Both the position numbers and the translations under genes were made by a program. This document shows positions 1 through 8,110 of a stretch of DNA of 38,485 bases, one piece after another (position 1 is the first letter of the stretch; each line of letters begins with the position of its first letter). This DNA is from an uncultured Anaerolineae bacterium (GTDB lineage Bacteria; Chloroflexota; Anaerolineae; Aggregatilineales; UBA2796). The notes beneath the pieces were generated by a model, which was not told the origin of the DNA, did not search any database, and saw only the letters and a program-made list of their open reading frames with translations. The stretch spans positions 1 to 38,485 of the forward strand of contig CALKXH010000109.1 of the NCBI GenBank assembly GCA_938005675.1. The letters run 5' to 3'.

Positions 1-31
1 GAACTCACTGCTGCATGACCGAAGACATATC

Positions 32-898
32 CTAGTTGTGTGCCACCACGAAGAGCGTGGCGTTTGCCACCGGTTTGGGCAGATGCGCCAAGCGCTCTGC
101 CAGCTCAGAGATGCGATACGTCTCGACGCGCGAGTAGCCGACCGCCTTGAAGAGTTCCTGCGCGTGTGCGGAATCGTCCACTACGCCCAGCCAGTTGCCA
201 GCGTTGCGCCTGAACAGAGTAGCTGCTTGCCGAGCTCTGCCTTGCCCTAGCTCGTGAACTGCCTCTTTAGTCAAAATATCTGCGATGAAAATGCCGCCCA
301 CTTTGAGCGATTGGCGCACGCCCGTCCCAATCTGCTGCACAACATCGAGCGTGAAGTAAGGCAACAGACCTTCAGCTGAGATGACGTCGGCTTTCTCGCC
401 GCCCAGCACTTCTGAGAGCGGCGTGACACCCAGATCGGCGCTGAGCATTCGCAAGTTGGGCGGCAGCACCAGCCTTGCCTTGCTGAAGCGTCGTTGTTTT
501 TCCTCCATCACCTCAGGCAAGTCGATTTCAGTCACGCGCAGCTGGGGGAACTGGCTCGCCATCTGCCACGCGCGCGGCAAAAAGCCTGAAGCCAGCTCAA
601 CATAGTGTGGATTGGGTTTATCGCGCAATGCCTCGCTGATCAGATAGCGAAAAGCTTCAGGGCGTGCAATGACGAAGTTCGACTTGGCTTGTTCGCCCCG
701 TCCAAGTCGTATCAACAAGCCGCCAATCACGCGCCCTGCTGGGCGCGCCATAGCGAGGTACTCCGGCTTGGGCATCAGCTCGGCGCGGATGCCTGCCAGC
801 ATCTCGGCGCTGCGCTGCCCGCTCGATCTGCCTAAGCCCAGAATGCCGCTCGATTCTTGTGCCGTCAGAGAAGTTTGGTCGTCCGCTCGGTCAGTCAT
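32..898 (-). CDS. Class I SAM-dependent methyltransferase, LCM/PPM1 (TcmP-like) family
   Basis: The protein probably transfers a methyl group from S-adenosylmethionine to a carboxyl or hydroxyl group; its substrate is unknown. A motif I-like stretch (YVELASGFLPR), an acidic loop shortly after (TEIDLPEV) and a later ISAEGLLPYF segment match the order seen in the leucine carboxyl methyltransferase family. About 289 residues are predicted from the ATG at 898, chosen over an upstream in-frame codon at 952 because an AAAGGGGG ribosome site lies about nine bases before it. No signal peptide or membrane segment is visible, so it should be cytosolic. It is the last gene of the minus-strand Liv cluster, 64 bp after the PaaK-like gene. 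Its base composition looks less GC-rich than its neighbours by eye, so it may be a later addition. The family call is fairly secure and the function is open. Confidence 0.72.
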   Translation of the reverse strand: MTDRADDQTSLTAQESSGILGLGRSSGQRSAEMLAGIRAELMPKPEYLAMARPAGRVIGGLLIRLGRGEQAKSNFVIARPEAFRYLISEALRDKPNPHYVELASGFLPRAWQMASQFPQLRVTEIDLPEVMEEKQRRFSKARLVLPPNLRMLSADLGVTPLSEVLGGEKADVISAEGLLPYFTLDVVQQIGTGVRQSLKVGGIFIADILTKEAVHELGQGRARQAATLFRRNAGNWLGVVDDSAHAQELFKAVGYSRVETYRISELAERLAHLPKPVANATLFVVAHN

Positions 899-962
899 GC
901 TACACAGCCCCCTTTGACAGGTCAGTGTAGCGATTAACCAACCGAGCTTCAACTTTTTGTGA

Positions 963-2150
963 TTATTTTGTTTCTTTCAGGCTGCGCTCGCCGCTTTTGA
1001 GCGTCCCGTTTGGAACAACTTCGATATGATCAGCGCGCAGACGTGCCAACTGTCTGAAAGCTTCGCCGAAACGGGCGGTGAAGGTCGCGCCCAGACTTTG
1101 CCCTTCGGCGGGCATGACCTGCACGTGGAGCTTATCGCCGTCGTTGCGCTGGATAGTCACGGCGAGGGCGTCGATTTCCGGGAAGGCGTTGGCGATCAAG
1201 CGCAGTTGGTTGGGATGTAGGAACATGCCGCGCACCTTGAGCGCCTCGCCGGAGCGCCCGACGATGGCGCGCAAGACCCGCTCGCCTTCGGCGTCGCGCT
1301 CGGCGATGCTCAGATCGCCCGTGCCGAAGCGGATGAGCGGATAGGCGCGGTTGAATGTCGTGACGACCACCTCGCCGACTTCGCCATCGGGCAGCACTTT
1401 GCCCGTCTGCGGATCGGCGATCTCGACGATCAGCCTGTCGGAGAGGTAGAAGCCCTGTTTGCCCGCCCGCTCGAAGCCGATCAAGCCCAGATCGGCGGTG
1501 CCGTACGCCTGCGAGGTGCGCAGTCCGTATTCGCCCTCGAACTTTTGGCGCTGAGCGGGCAGGTACGGCTCGGCGGAGAAGAACGCCTTGCGGAAGGTCG
1601 GCGTGATGCCCATTTGCGCGGCGCGCGTGTAGATCGTCTCCAGAAAGCTGGGCGTGCCGACGTAGGCGGTCGGTTTCAAGGTCTGCATGACCATGATCAG
1701 CAGGTCGGTGTTGCCGGGTCCGAGCGGCACGACTGTGACGCCCGCCAAGCGCAGCGCCTCATCCAGCCACAGACCGGCTGGCACCATGTGGTAGAGGAAA
1801 GTGTTCAGGGCGATATCGCCGCTTTGGAAGCCCGCCGCCTGGAGCGCCTGTAGCGCGCTCTGCGCGCCGTCGGTATCGGCGAAGCCCTGCGGATCGTAGA
1901 GCGGACCGGGCGAGAAGTAGATGCGCTGCAGCTGGCTGATCGGCACAGCTAGCCAGCCGCCAAAAGGCGGATTGGCTTGCTGCATCTGCACCAGTTTATC
2001 CTTGCTGGTGATCGGCAGCTTGGGCAGATCGTCGACCGTTTGGATGTCGGCGGGCGTCAAGCCTGCTTCGTCCACGATCTGCTTGAAGGCGGGCGCGTTG
2101 GCGTAGGCGTGTTGCACGATCTCGCGCAGGTTGCTGTTCAGATCGCTCAT
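963..2150 (-). CDS. PaaK-like ANL-superfamily ligase with an altered phosphate-binding loop
   Basis: This 395-residue protein resembles phenylacetate-CoA ligase, which activates an acid as an acyl-adenylate and then forms a CoA thioester. Family features include YGTADLG at 216-222, the YPLIRFGTGDLS region at 270-281 and the hinge segment GRSGEALKVRGMF from 298. At 79-88, where PaaK enzymes carry the Ser/Thr/Gly-rich ATP loop (SSGTTGKP), it reads FSPGPLYDPQ instead. It may therefore bind nucleotide differently, use another substrate, or act as a non-catalytic partner. It lies 21 bp downstream of livF in the same orientation, with GAGGGA about ten bases before its ATG, so it is probably co-transcribed with the importer. 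Family assignment is good; CoA-ligase activity is unproven because of the loop. Confidence 0.8.
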   Translation of the reverse strand: MSDLNSNLREIVQHAYANAPAFKQIVDEAGLTPADIQTVDDLPKLPITSKDKLVQMQQANPPFGGWLAVPISQLQRIYFSPGPLYDPQGFADTDGAQSALQALQAAGFQSGDIALNTFLYHMVPAGLWLDEALRLAGVTVVPLGPGNTDLLIMVMQTLKPTAYVGTPSFLETIYTRAAQMGITPTFRKAFFSAEPYLPAQRQKFEGEYGLRTSQAYGTADLGLIGFERAGKQGFYLSDRLIVEIADPQTGKVLPDGEVGEVVVTTFNRAYPLIRFGTGDLSIAERDAEGERVLRAIVGRSGEALKVRGMFLHPNQLRLIANAFPEIDALAVTIQRNDGDKLHVQVMPAEGQSLGATFTARFGEAFRQLARLRADHIEVVPNGTLKSGERSLKETK

Positions 2151-2171
2151 GCTTGCTTTTCCCTCTTGTGA

Positions 2172-2966
2172 TCAGCCGAGCCAACGCTTGCGGCGCTTGT
2201 AGTGTTTCACATCGCGGTAGCTTTTGCGCTCGCCCAGCTGCGTCAGCCCTAGGTAGAACTCTTTGATATCCTCGTTGGCGGCGAGCTGCTCCGCCGTGCC
2301 ATCCAGCACGATGCGCCCGTTCTCCATGACGTAGCCGTGATGCACAATCGAGAGCGCCGCGCGCGCATTCTGCTCTACCAGCAGGATCGAGACGGCTTCT
2401 TTGCGGTTGATTTCCTTGACGATCTCGAAAATCTCGGCGACCAAGAGCGGCGCCAAGCCCAGACTCGGCTCATCGAGCATCAGCAGGCGCGGATGCGCCA
2501 TCAGGGCGCGCCCGATCACCAGCATCTGCCCTTCGCCGCCGCTCAGATAGCCGCTGATGCGCTTGCGCAGGTCGCGCAGGCGCGGGAAGTAGCTGTAGAC
2601 GCGCTCCAAATCCTCGCGGATGTGCCGCCCGTTCTCGTAGACCATGCCGCCCAAGCTCAGGTTCTCTTCGACGGTCAAATGGCGGAAGAGCGGGCGCCCC
2701 TCAATGACCTGCACGATGCCGCGCCGCACCACGTCGTCGGCATCGCGGTTGTGGATCGGGTGATCGTCCCAGAGGATTTGCCCGCGCGTCACCTCGCCCG
2801 CCTCGCTGCGCAGCAAGCCGCTGATCGCCTTGAGCGTGGTGGACTTGCCCGCCCCGTTCGGACCCATCAGCGCCACGATCTGACCCGGGCGCACCTCGAA
2901 GGAGATGCCCCGCAAGACGAGGATCACGTTGCTGTAAACGACTTCAATGTTCTGGACTTCTAACAT
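2172..2966 (-). CDS. livF: HAAT-family ABC importer, ATP-binding subunit LivF
   Basis: This is one of the two ATPases that drive uptake by the membrane pair LivH/LivM. Walker A (GPNGAGKS) lies at 35-42, the LSGGEGQ signature at 142-148 and Walker B (LLMLDEP) at 161-167. At 264 residues it is longer than classical LivF proteins (about 235), because of a basic C-terminal tail ending KHYKRRKRWLG. It follows livK after a strong hairpin and is followed by the PaaK-like ligase, suggesting that import and activation of the solute are coupled. Substrate specificity cannot be read from the ATPase. The other ATPase, LivG, lies at the far end of the cluster. Confidence 0.93.
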   Translation of the reverse strand: MLEVQNIEVVYSNVILVLRGISFEVRPGQIVALMGPNGAGKSTTLKAISGLLRSEAGEVTRGQILWDDHPIHNRDADDVVRRGIVQVIEGRPLFRHLTVEENLSLGGMVYENGRHIREDLERVYSYFPRLRDLRKRISGYLSGGEGQMLVIGRALMAHPRLLMLDEPSLGLAPLLVAEIFEIVKEINRKEAVSILLVEQNARAALSIVHHGYVMENGRIVLDGTAEQLAANEDIKEFYLGLTQLGERKSYRDVKHYKRRKRWLG

Positions 2967-2990
2967 GAAAAAGAATCTCTTGATCGGTGT

Positions 2991-3022
2991 GCGGTCGTGG
3001 TGGGCGACCCGACCACGACCGC
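2991..3022. promoter_or_regulatory. Strong hairpin between livK and livF
   Basis: A perfect 11-bp inverted repeat (2991-3001 with 3012-3022) encloses a loop that can add three more G-C pairs (GGG/CCC) with one bulged base. It starts 14 bp after the livK stop codon and ends just before the livF start. No run of T follows directly on the minus strand. It therefore looks more like an mRNA-stabilising or attenuating hairpin that keeps the binding-protein message above the rest of the operon than a full terminator. That role is inferred from similar transporter operons. Confidence 0.6.
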
Positions 3023-3036
3023 TGAAAACTAAACGA

Positions 3037-4419
3037 TCACTTCACGACGTCAGCGCCGCCCGGCTTCAGGTCTGGCACGGTCTCGAACTCAGGCGTGACG
3101 GGCAGGACGACCGGCACCAGCAGCTTGCGACCGCCCACTTCGACCACAATCGGGTTGCCATCCGCGCCGCGCGCGTAGGTCAGGCGGGCGATGCGCACCT
3201 GATCTTGCGCGCGCACGGTCGGGCTGAAGTTGTACTTGAAGACGCCGCCCAGCGACTCGTACTGGAACTCCTCGAAGGTCTTCTTGACCTCGGCGCCGCT
3301 CAGGTTCTCGAAGCCGACGCGGTTGACCGTGCGAGTGATCAGCTCGATGTAGGTATCCACCGCGCCGAAGCCCGCCAAGTACGAGATGCCGCGCGCGGTC
3401 AGCGGGCGCTGATTGGCGGCGAACTGCTCTTGCACCAGCTTGGTGCCTTCGGTCGGCTCATCCCACCAGAGGTAGGGCAGGATGCCGTAGATGTTATCGG
3501 TCGAGGGCAGCCCGCTGGGCTTCAGGGTCGCCTGACCGAGCAAGCCGACCGACGTATCGAGCGCCCAGTTGACGCCGCTGAGCAGCACCTCGTCCTCCAA
3601 GCCCAGCGTGACCAAGTCGCGGGCGATCAGCGCTGTGCCGCTGGCGAGCGAGGTGGTGAACAGCACGTTGGCGCCCTTGTTGACCAAGTTGTTGATCTGG
3701 GCGGTCACGTCGGTGGCGGTGGGCAGGAAGTACTCGCCGCCGACGACCTCAACGCCTTGCGCGGCGCAGTAAGCGGTCGTCTCAGGCGTCTCGGTCGAGC
3801 GTCCGAAGGCGCCTTCCCAGCTCAGGTGACCGACCTTCGGGGTGCCCTCGCGTCCGAGCTCGGTCGTCCAGGCTTTGCCCAGCCAGCGGCAGAAGGCGCC
3901 GAACTGATCGGTATAGAGCGGGATGCCGGCGAAAATCCAGCCGGGCTTATCGGCGTTCTCGCCGTACAGACCGATGGTCGAGCCGGCGAACAGGAAGACC
4001 GGGATTTGATCCTCAGCGACCTGCTCGCGCAGCAGCTCGGCGTCGGCTGAGGAGTACAGCAAGAGCATCAGCGGCTTGGGATCGAAGGCGCGGTAGCGCT
4101 GATAGAGCGATTGGGTCTGCTCTTGGCGTCCGGCTGTGTCGTCCTGCTGCAAGGTGATGGTCGCGCCGCACAGCCCGCCCTGTTCGTTGTAGTACTTCAG
4201 AGCGTCGGCGAAGCCGGCAGCCAGCGGCTGCGTGATGGGCGCGAACGGACCGCTCAGATCGCCGAAGGTGTGCAGGGTGATGGTCTTGCCCGTCAGGTCT
4301 TCCTTGCACTCGGTACGACCCATCATGCCGCCTTGAGCGAGGGCGCTCGGCGCGGCGTTGAACGCCACCAGAGCCAGCGCCATGACGAGGAGAAACACGA
4401 AAAAGCGTTTGCTAACCAT
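3037..4419 (-). CDS. livK: Periplasmic-binding-protein type I solute receptor of the HAAT importer (LivK family)
   Basis: This 460-residue secreted protein captures the solute outside the cell and delivers it to LivH/LivM. A typical signal peptide is visible: basic residues at 4-5, a hydrophobic stretch at 6-20 and a probable cleavage after ALA at residue 28. The body starts with KTITLHTFGDLSGPFAPIT and has the two-lobe pattern of leucine/isoleucine/valine-binding proteins. The ATG at 4419 is supported by AAAAGGAGC six to seven bases upstream. The cleavage site is not followed by a lipobox cysteine, so membrane anchoring as a lipoprotein is not predicted. It is the first gene of the second half of the split Liv cluster and has its own upstream region shared with adhP. 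The solute could be an amino acid, amide or organic acid. Confidence 0.9.
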   Translation of the reverse strand: MVSKRFFVFLLVMALALVAFNAAPSALAQGGMMGRTECKEDLTGKTITLHTFGDLSGPFAPITQPLAAGFADALKYYNEQGGLCGATITLQQDDTAGRQEQTQSLYQRYRAFDPKPLMLLLYSSADAELLREQVAEDQIPVFLFAGSTIGLYGENADKPGWIFAGIPLYTDQFGAFCRWLGKAWTTELGREGTPKVGHLSWEGAFGRSTETPETTAYCAAQGVEVVGGEYFLPTATDVTAQINNLVNKGANVLFTTSLASGTALIARDLVTLGLEDEVLLSGVNWALDTSVGLLGQATLKPSGLPSTDNIYGILPYLWWDEPTEGTKLVQEQFAANQRPLTARGISYLAGFGAVDTYIELITRTVNRVGFENLSGAEVKKTFEEFQYESLGGVFKYNFSPTVRAQDQVRIARLTYARGADGNPIVVEVGGRKLLVPVVLPVTPEFETVPDLKPGGADVVK

Positions 4420-4797
4420 AAAAAGCTCCTTTTTGCGAAGGCTTCAGTCGGCGAGAGCTACCCAGATGCCTCGCCACGTGAACCAGTGGCACTTTTTGAG
4501 GCGGATTGCCCAACCTCCCAGAGAATCTTAGCCTAGTTGGGTGAGTCTAGCAAGCTACATTTTTGCCTGAACAAAAAAAGAGTTCTTGTCTAGGCTTGAT
4601 CAAGAAGTAATTCCAAATTGAGACAATGGCTCATAAGGGCTCAACTTATAAGATAAAGTTTTGGTGTGAGTATCAAAATAATCGTAAGAAATTTTAAGAA
4701 CAAGCGGCTGATTTAATAATTTCTCGATCATTTCCTCGAGCGAGGCACGTTAAAGTCAGGTTACCTAGCGAAAAAGACTCGTTGTGGAGGCTACCTT
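4420..4797. promoter_or_regulatory. AT-rich divergent regulatory region between livK and adhP
   Basis: This 378-bp gap lacks a convincing gene and separates two divergent genes. Positions 4561-4740 contain about 33% G+C by my hand count, far below the neighbouring coding DNA. It holds a perfect 10-bp palindrome CTTGATCAAG at 4595-4604, nested in a wider repeat (TTCTTG 4583-4588 with CAAGAA 4601-4606), a TTGAG/CTCAA pair at 4618-4622 and 4640-4644, and CCTCG-AG-CGAGG at 4734-4745. Several -10-like stretches exist on both strands but I could not single out one promoter. The palindromes are candidate operators for adhP or livK. Confidence 0.6.
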
Positions 4798-5826
4798 ATG
4801 AAGACCATGCAAGCTGCAGTTGTACACGAATTCGGCAAGCCGCTCACCATTGAGGAGCGCCCGATCCCCGAGCCGCAAGAGGGCGAAATCCTCGTCAAGA
4901 TCGAAGCCTGTGGCGTCTGCCACACCGACCTGCACGCCGCCGAGGGCGATTGGCCCGTCAAGCCGAAGTTGCCGCTGGTGCCCGGTCACGAGGGCGTCGG
5001 CTACGTGGCGGCGGTCGGCAAGGGCGTCAAGAACGTCAAAGAGGGCGACCGCGTGGGCATCCCGTGGCTGTACAGCGCCTGCGGCGAGTGCGAGTACTGC
5101 ATCACCGGCTGGGAGACCCTCTGTAGCTCGCAGCGCAACGGCGGCTACTCGGTCGATGGCGGCTACGCCGAATACGCCATCGCCGATCCGCGCTATGTCG
5201 GTCACTTGCCCAGCTCGCTCGACTTCATCCCCGCCGCCCCGATCCTGTGCGCCGGCGTCACCACCTATAAGGGGCTGAAAGAGACCGAAGTCCGTCCGGG
5301 TGAGTGGGTCGCCATCGTGGGCGTCGGCGGCTTGGGGCACATCGCCGTGCAGTACGCCAAAGCGATGGGCATGCACGTCGTGGCAGTCGATATTGACGAC
5401 GCCAAGCTCAGCCTCGCCCAGCAGCTGGGCGCCGATCTGACCATCAACGCCGCCAAAGAAGACCCCGCCACCGTCGCCCGCCAGACCGTCGGCGGCGTGC
5501 ACGGCGTGCTGGTGACGGCTGTGGCGACCAAACCTTTCCGCCAAGCCCTCGATATGGTGCGCCCGAAGGGCGTCATCGCCCTGAACGGGCTGCCGCCGGG
5601 CGATTTCGGCACGCCGATCTTCGATGTGGTGCTCAAGCGCATCACCATCCGCGGCTCCATCGTCGGCACCCGCAAAGACCTGCAAGAATCGATCCAGTTC
5701 GCCGCTGAGGGCAAAGTCAAGGCACAGATCGAGACGCAACCACTCAAGGCGATCAACGAGGTCTTCGAGCGCATGAAGCACGGTCAGATCAACGGGCGCG
5801 TCGTCCTCGATATGCACCTGAACTGA
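4798..5826 (+). CDS. adhP: Zinc-dependent alcohol dehydrogenase, AdhP type
   Basis: This 342-residue cytosolic enzyme should interconvert a primary alcohol and its aldehyde with NAD(H). Catalytic-zinc residues Cys41, His64-Glu65 and Cys151 are visible, as are the four structural-zinc cysteines at 95, 98, 101 and 109. The nucleotide-binding motif VGVGGLGH lies at about 175-182. The ATG at 4798 has GGAGG seven bases upstream; Met4 is a less likely start. The gene lies on the opposite strand to the surrounding liv genes and physically splits livM from livK. It has its own AT-rich upstream region and ends at a hairpin shared with the convergent livM. The family is certain, the alcohol substrate is not. 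Confidence 0.93.
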   Translation: MKTMQAAVVHEFGKPLTIEERPIPEPQEGEILVKIEACGVCHTDLHAAEGDWPVKPKLPLVPGHEGVGYVAAVGKGVKNVKEGDRVGIPWLYSACGECEYCITGWETLCSSQRNGGYSVDGGYAEYAIADPRYVGHLPSSLDFIPAAPILCAGVTTYKGLKETEVRPGEWVAIVGVGGLGHIAVQYAKAMGMHVVAVDIDDAKLSLAQQLGADLTINAAKEDPATVARQTVGGVHGVLVTAVATKPFRQALDMVRPKGVIALNGLPPGDFGTPIFDVVLKRITIRGSIVGTRKDLQESIQFAAEGKVKAQIETQPLKAINEVFERMKHGQINGRVVLDMHLN

Positions 5827-5845
5827 TCGGCAAGTCGACTCACAA

Positions 5846-5872
5846 GGGCGCTGAGCAGCCCGCTCAGCGCCC
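5846..5872. terminator. Hairpin between convergent adhP and livM
   Basis: A perfect 11-bp stem (5846-5856 with 5862-5872) with a five-base loop sits in the 56-bp gap between the two convergent stop codons. Neither side has a proper T-run, so it may act as a weak bidirectional terminator or as a 3'-end stabiliser. Confidence 0.6.
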
Positions 5873-5882
5873 CCGCCGCCCG

Positions 5883-6989
5883 CTAGTACGAGAACGGGCG
5901 TATCTTCCACGAGACCTTCAGAATCTCCCAGCGGTATGCCAAGCCGCGCGGCTCGAGGATCAAAAAGCCGATGATCACCACGCCGAAGAGGATCGGCGCG
6001 ATGGCGGCGTTGATGTTGACCGAGTCCACGAAGGGCAGCAAGCGCGGCAGCCACTCCTGCAGGCTGGGCGTGATGCTCGGAATGAAGGTCTCGCGCAGGA
6101 TGCTCAGCAAGCTCACCCCGAAGATCGGCGCCTGCGAAAAACCTGCCCCGCCCACGATCAGCATCGCCAGCAACTCAATCGAGTTGCGCAGATCGAAGCG
6201 GTCGGGCGAGATGCTGCGCGCCTCAATCGCCAGCAAGCCGCCCGCCAAGCCCGCATAGACCGCGCAGATGAAAAAGGCGCGCAGCTTGTAGGCAAAGACG
6301 TTGATGCCCAGCAGCTCCGCCGCCACGTCGTTATCGCGAATCGAGACGAAGGCGCGTCCGGTGCGCGTGCGGATGATGTTGCGCGCCGCCAACAGCGCCA
6401 CCAAGCAAGTCAGGATCAGGAAGTAGTACAAGGTCAAGCCGCTGATCTCCAAGCCGAGCAGATCGGCGCGCGGCACCGGCAACGGACTGGCGCCGTTGGT
6501 CAGCGGCGCCAACGGATTGCGCAACAGCCACGGGATGATGAACTGCGCCGCCAAAGTCGCCATGGCGAGGTAAAAGCCCTTCACCCGCAGCGACGGCAAG
6601 CCGAAGATCAGCCCAACCACGCCCGAAAAAAGCGCCGCCACAGGCAGGGCGATCACGAACGGGATGCCCCCGCGCAGCAAGATGGCGGTCGTGTAGGCGC
6701 CTACTGCCATGAAAGCCGCCTGTCCGAGCGTGATCTGCCCCGTGTAGCCAACCAGCAAATTCAGCCCCTGCACGGCGATCATGAAGATGGCGATGCGCTC
6801 AACCGTGCCCAGAAAGCCCGGCTGCACGATGTCAATGCCGAACGGACCCGTCCGCGCCAGCAGCGGCAACGCCAAAATCACGCCCAGAAAGCCCGCCGAG
6901 AGGATTTGATCGAAGCGCGTGCGATTGATGCGCATCTCCTGCGCGTAAGAGGTATCGAAAACGCCGCTCGGACGTATATTCGCAGACAT
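5883..6989 (-). CDS. livM: HAAT importer permease LivM
   Basis: This 368-residue polytopic membrane protein forms the solute channel with LivH. Hydrophobic segments run through most of the sequence, for example FLGVILALPLLARTGPFGI and FLVGYTGQITLGQAAFMAV-like stretches near the N terminus. The GYTGQITLGQAAF and VSIRDNDVAAELLGIN regions are family hallmarks; the latter is the cytoplasmic EAA-like loop that contacts the ATPase. It starts three bases after the livH stop, so the two permeases are translationally linked. Downstream transcription meets adhP head-on at a hairpin, which separates this half of the cluster from livK-livF. The role is secure and the solute unknown. Confidence 0.92.
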   Translation of the reverse strand: MSANIRPSGVFDTSYAQEMRINRTRFDQILSAGFLGVILALPLLARTGPFGIDIVQPGFLGTVERIAIFMIAVQGLNLLVGYTGQITLGQAAFMAVGAYTTAILLRGGIPFVIALPVAALFSGVVGLIFGLPSLRVKGFYLAMATLAAQFIIPWLLRNPLAPLTNGASPLPVPRADLLGLEISGLTLYYFLILTCLVALLAARNIIRTRTGRAFVSIRDNDVAAELLGINVFAYKLRAFFICAVYAGLAGGLLAIEARSISPDRFDLRNSIELLAMLIVGGAGFSQAPIFGVSLLSILRETFIPSITPSLQEWLPRLLPFVDSVNINAAIAPILFGVVIIGFLILEPRGLAYRWEILKVSWKIRPFSY

Positions 6990-6992
6990 GCC

Positions 6993-8084
6993 TCACACTC
7001 TCTCTATGCGCTCCTCGCCGAACAAGCCGCTCGGACGCACCACCAAGATGATCATCAGCACCACGAACGGGATCAGCTGCTCGCCCGCGCTGCTGCCGAA
7101 GTAGACCGTGCCGAGCTTCTCGGCGATCCCGATCACCAAGCCGCCCACCAACGCCCCGCCAATCGACTCCAAGCCGCCCAGCAAGACCGCCGGGAAGACC
7201 CGCAACGCTAACGCTGGCATCGTGATCGAGAGCGAGGTGCTGCTGGCGTGCAGCGCCGCCGCCAACGCCGCCAAAATGCCCGCAATCGCCCAAGCGACCG
7301 CCAAAACAGCCCGCACCCGCAAACCGACCGCCTGCGCCAAGTCGGTGTTCTCCGCCGTGGCGCGCATGGCGAGTCCGAGCCGCGTGTAGCGGAAGAACAA
7401 CACAAAGCCGACGAAAGCGGCGAGCGCGATCCCGAAAGCGATCAGCAGCTCGGTCTTGATCACGACCGTGCCGCCCAGCACGTTGCGGATACGAATGGGC
7501 GGATAGGCTTGCGGCAAGCCCAGCGCGTTGGTGGTGGCGAAGATCGGCAAAGAGCGATCCACGCTGCCCCACGTCAGCTGCGTGACGCCCAGCAAGACCT
7601 CGCCCACCACCAACGTCATCATGACCGTGGTGAAGAGCGGCTGGCTGATCAACGGACGGATGGCGAGCCGCTCGATGACTAACCCCATCAGCGCCGCGCC
7701 AATCGCCGTGCCAACCACCGCCCGCAAGAACAGGTTATCGGTCTGCAGCAGGATGAAACCGATGACTCCCCACGCCACGGCGATGAACGCCACGCGCCCG
7801 CCGCGCGTCCAAGTGGCGGGGTAGCGCACCCCAACCGAGAGGATGGTCAGCAGCCCGCCGCTGAGCGCAAACGCCACAATCGGCGCCAACTGCTGATTCT
7901 GGAAGAACGTCCAGAAGATCAGCGCGCCCAGCAGCATCATGTAGCCATGCGCAAAGTTGAAGACGCCCGACGCCTTGTTGATGATCACGATGCCCAGCGC
8001 GATCAAGGCGTAGATGCCGCCCGTCAGGATGCCCGTGATCAATCCTTGCAAGACGGCGAAGCCCGGCTGTCCTAAAATGTCCAT
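6993..8084 (-). CDS. livH: HAAT importer permease LivH
   Basis: This 363-residue inner-membrane protein pairs with LivM. The start region (LQGLITGILTGGIYALIALG) and the following INKASGVFNFAHGYMMLLGA segment are typical of LivH. The AMRATAENTDLAQAVGLRV stretch corresponds to the ATPase-contact loop. The ATG at 8084 has GAGG about eight bases upstream. It lies 26 bp downstream of the acyl-CoA synthetase gene and directly before livM. It is longer than classical LivH (about 308 residues) because of extra hydrophobic segments around residues 60-125. That insertion is visible but its meaning is not known. Confidence 0.92.
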   Translation of the reverse strand: MDILGQPGFAVLQGLITGILTGGIYALIALGIVIINKASGVFNFAHGYMMLLGALIFWTFFQNQQLAPIVAFALSGGLLTILSVGVRYPATWTRGGRVAFIAVAWGVIGFILLQTDNLFLRAVVGTAIGAALMGLVIERLAIRPLISQPLFTTVMMTLVVGEVLLGVTQLTWGSVDRSLPIFATTNALGLPQAYPPIRIRNVLGGTVVIKTELLIAFGIALAAFVGFVLFFRYTRLGLAMRATAENTDLAQAVGLRVRAVLAVAWAIAGILAALAAALHASSTSLSITMPALALRVFPAVLLGGLESIGGALVGGLVIGIAEKLGTVYFGSSAGEQLIPFVVLMIILVVRPSGLFGEERIERV

Positions 8085-8110
8085 GTCGTGAGCCTCAAAA
8101 AAAGCTTTTG

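Noticed and set aside
4569-4585. A second LexA-like site, GAAC and GTTC flanking an A-rich spacer
   Set aside because: The spacing is nine bases instead of four, so it does not fit the LexA box found at recA.
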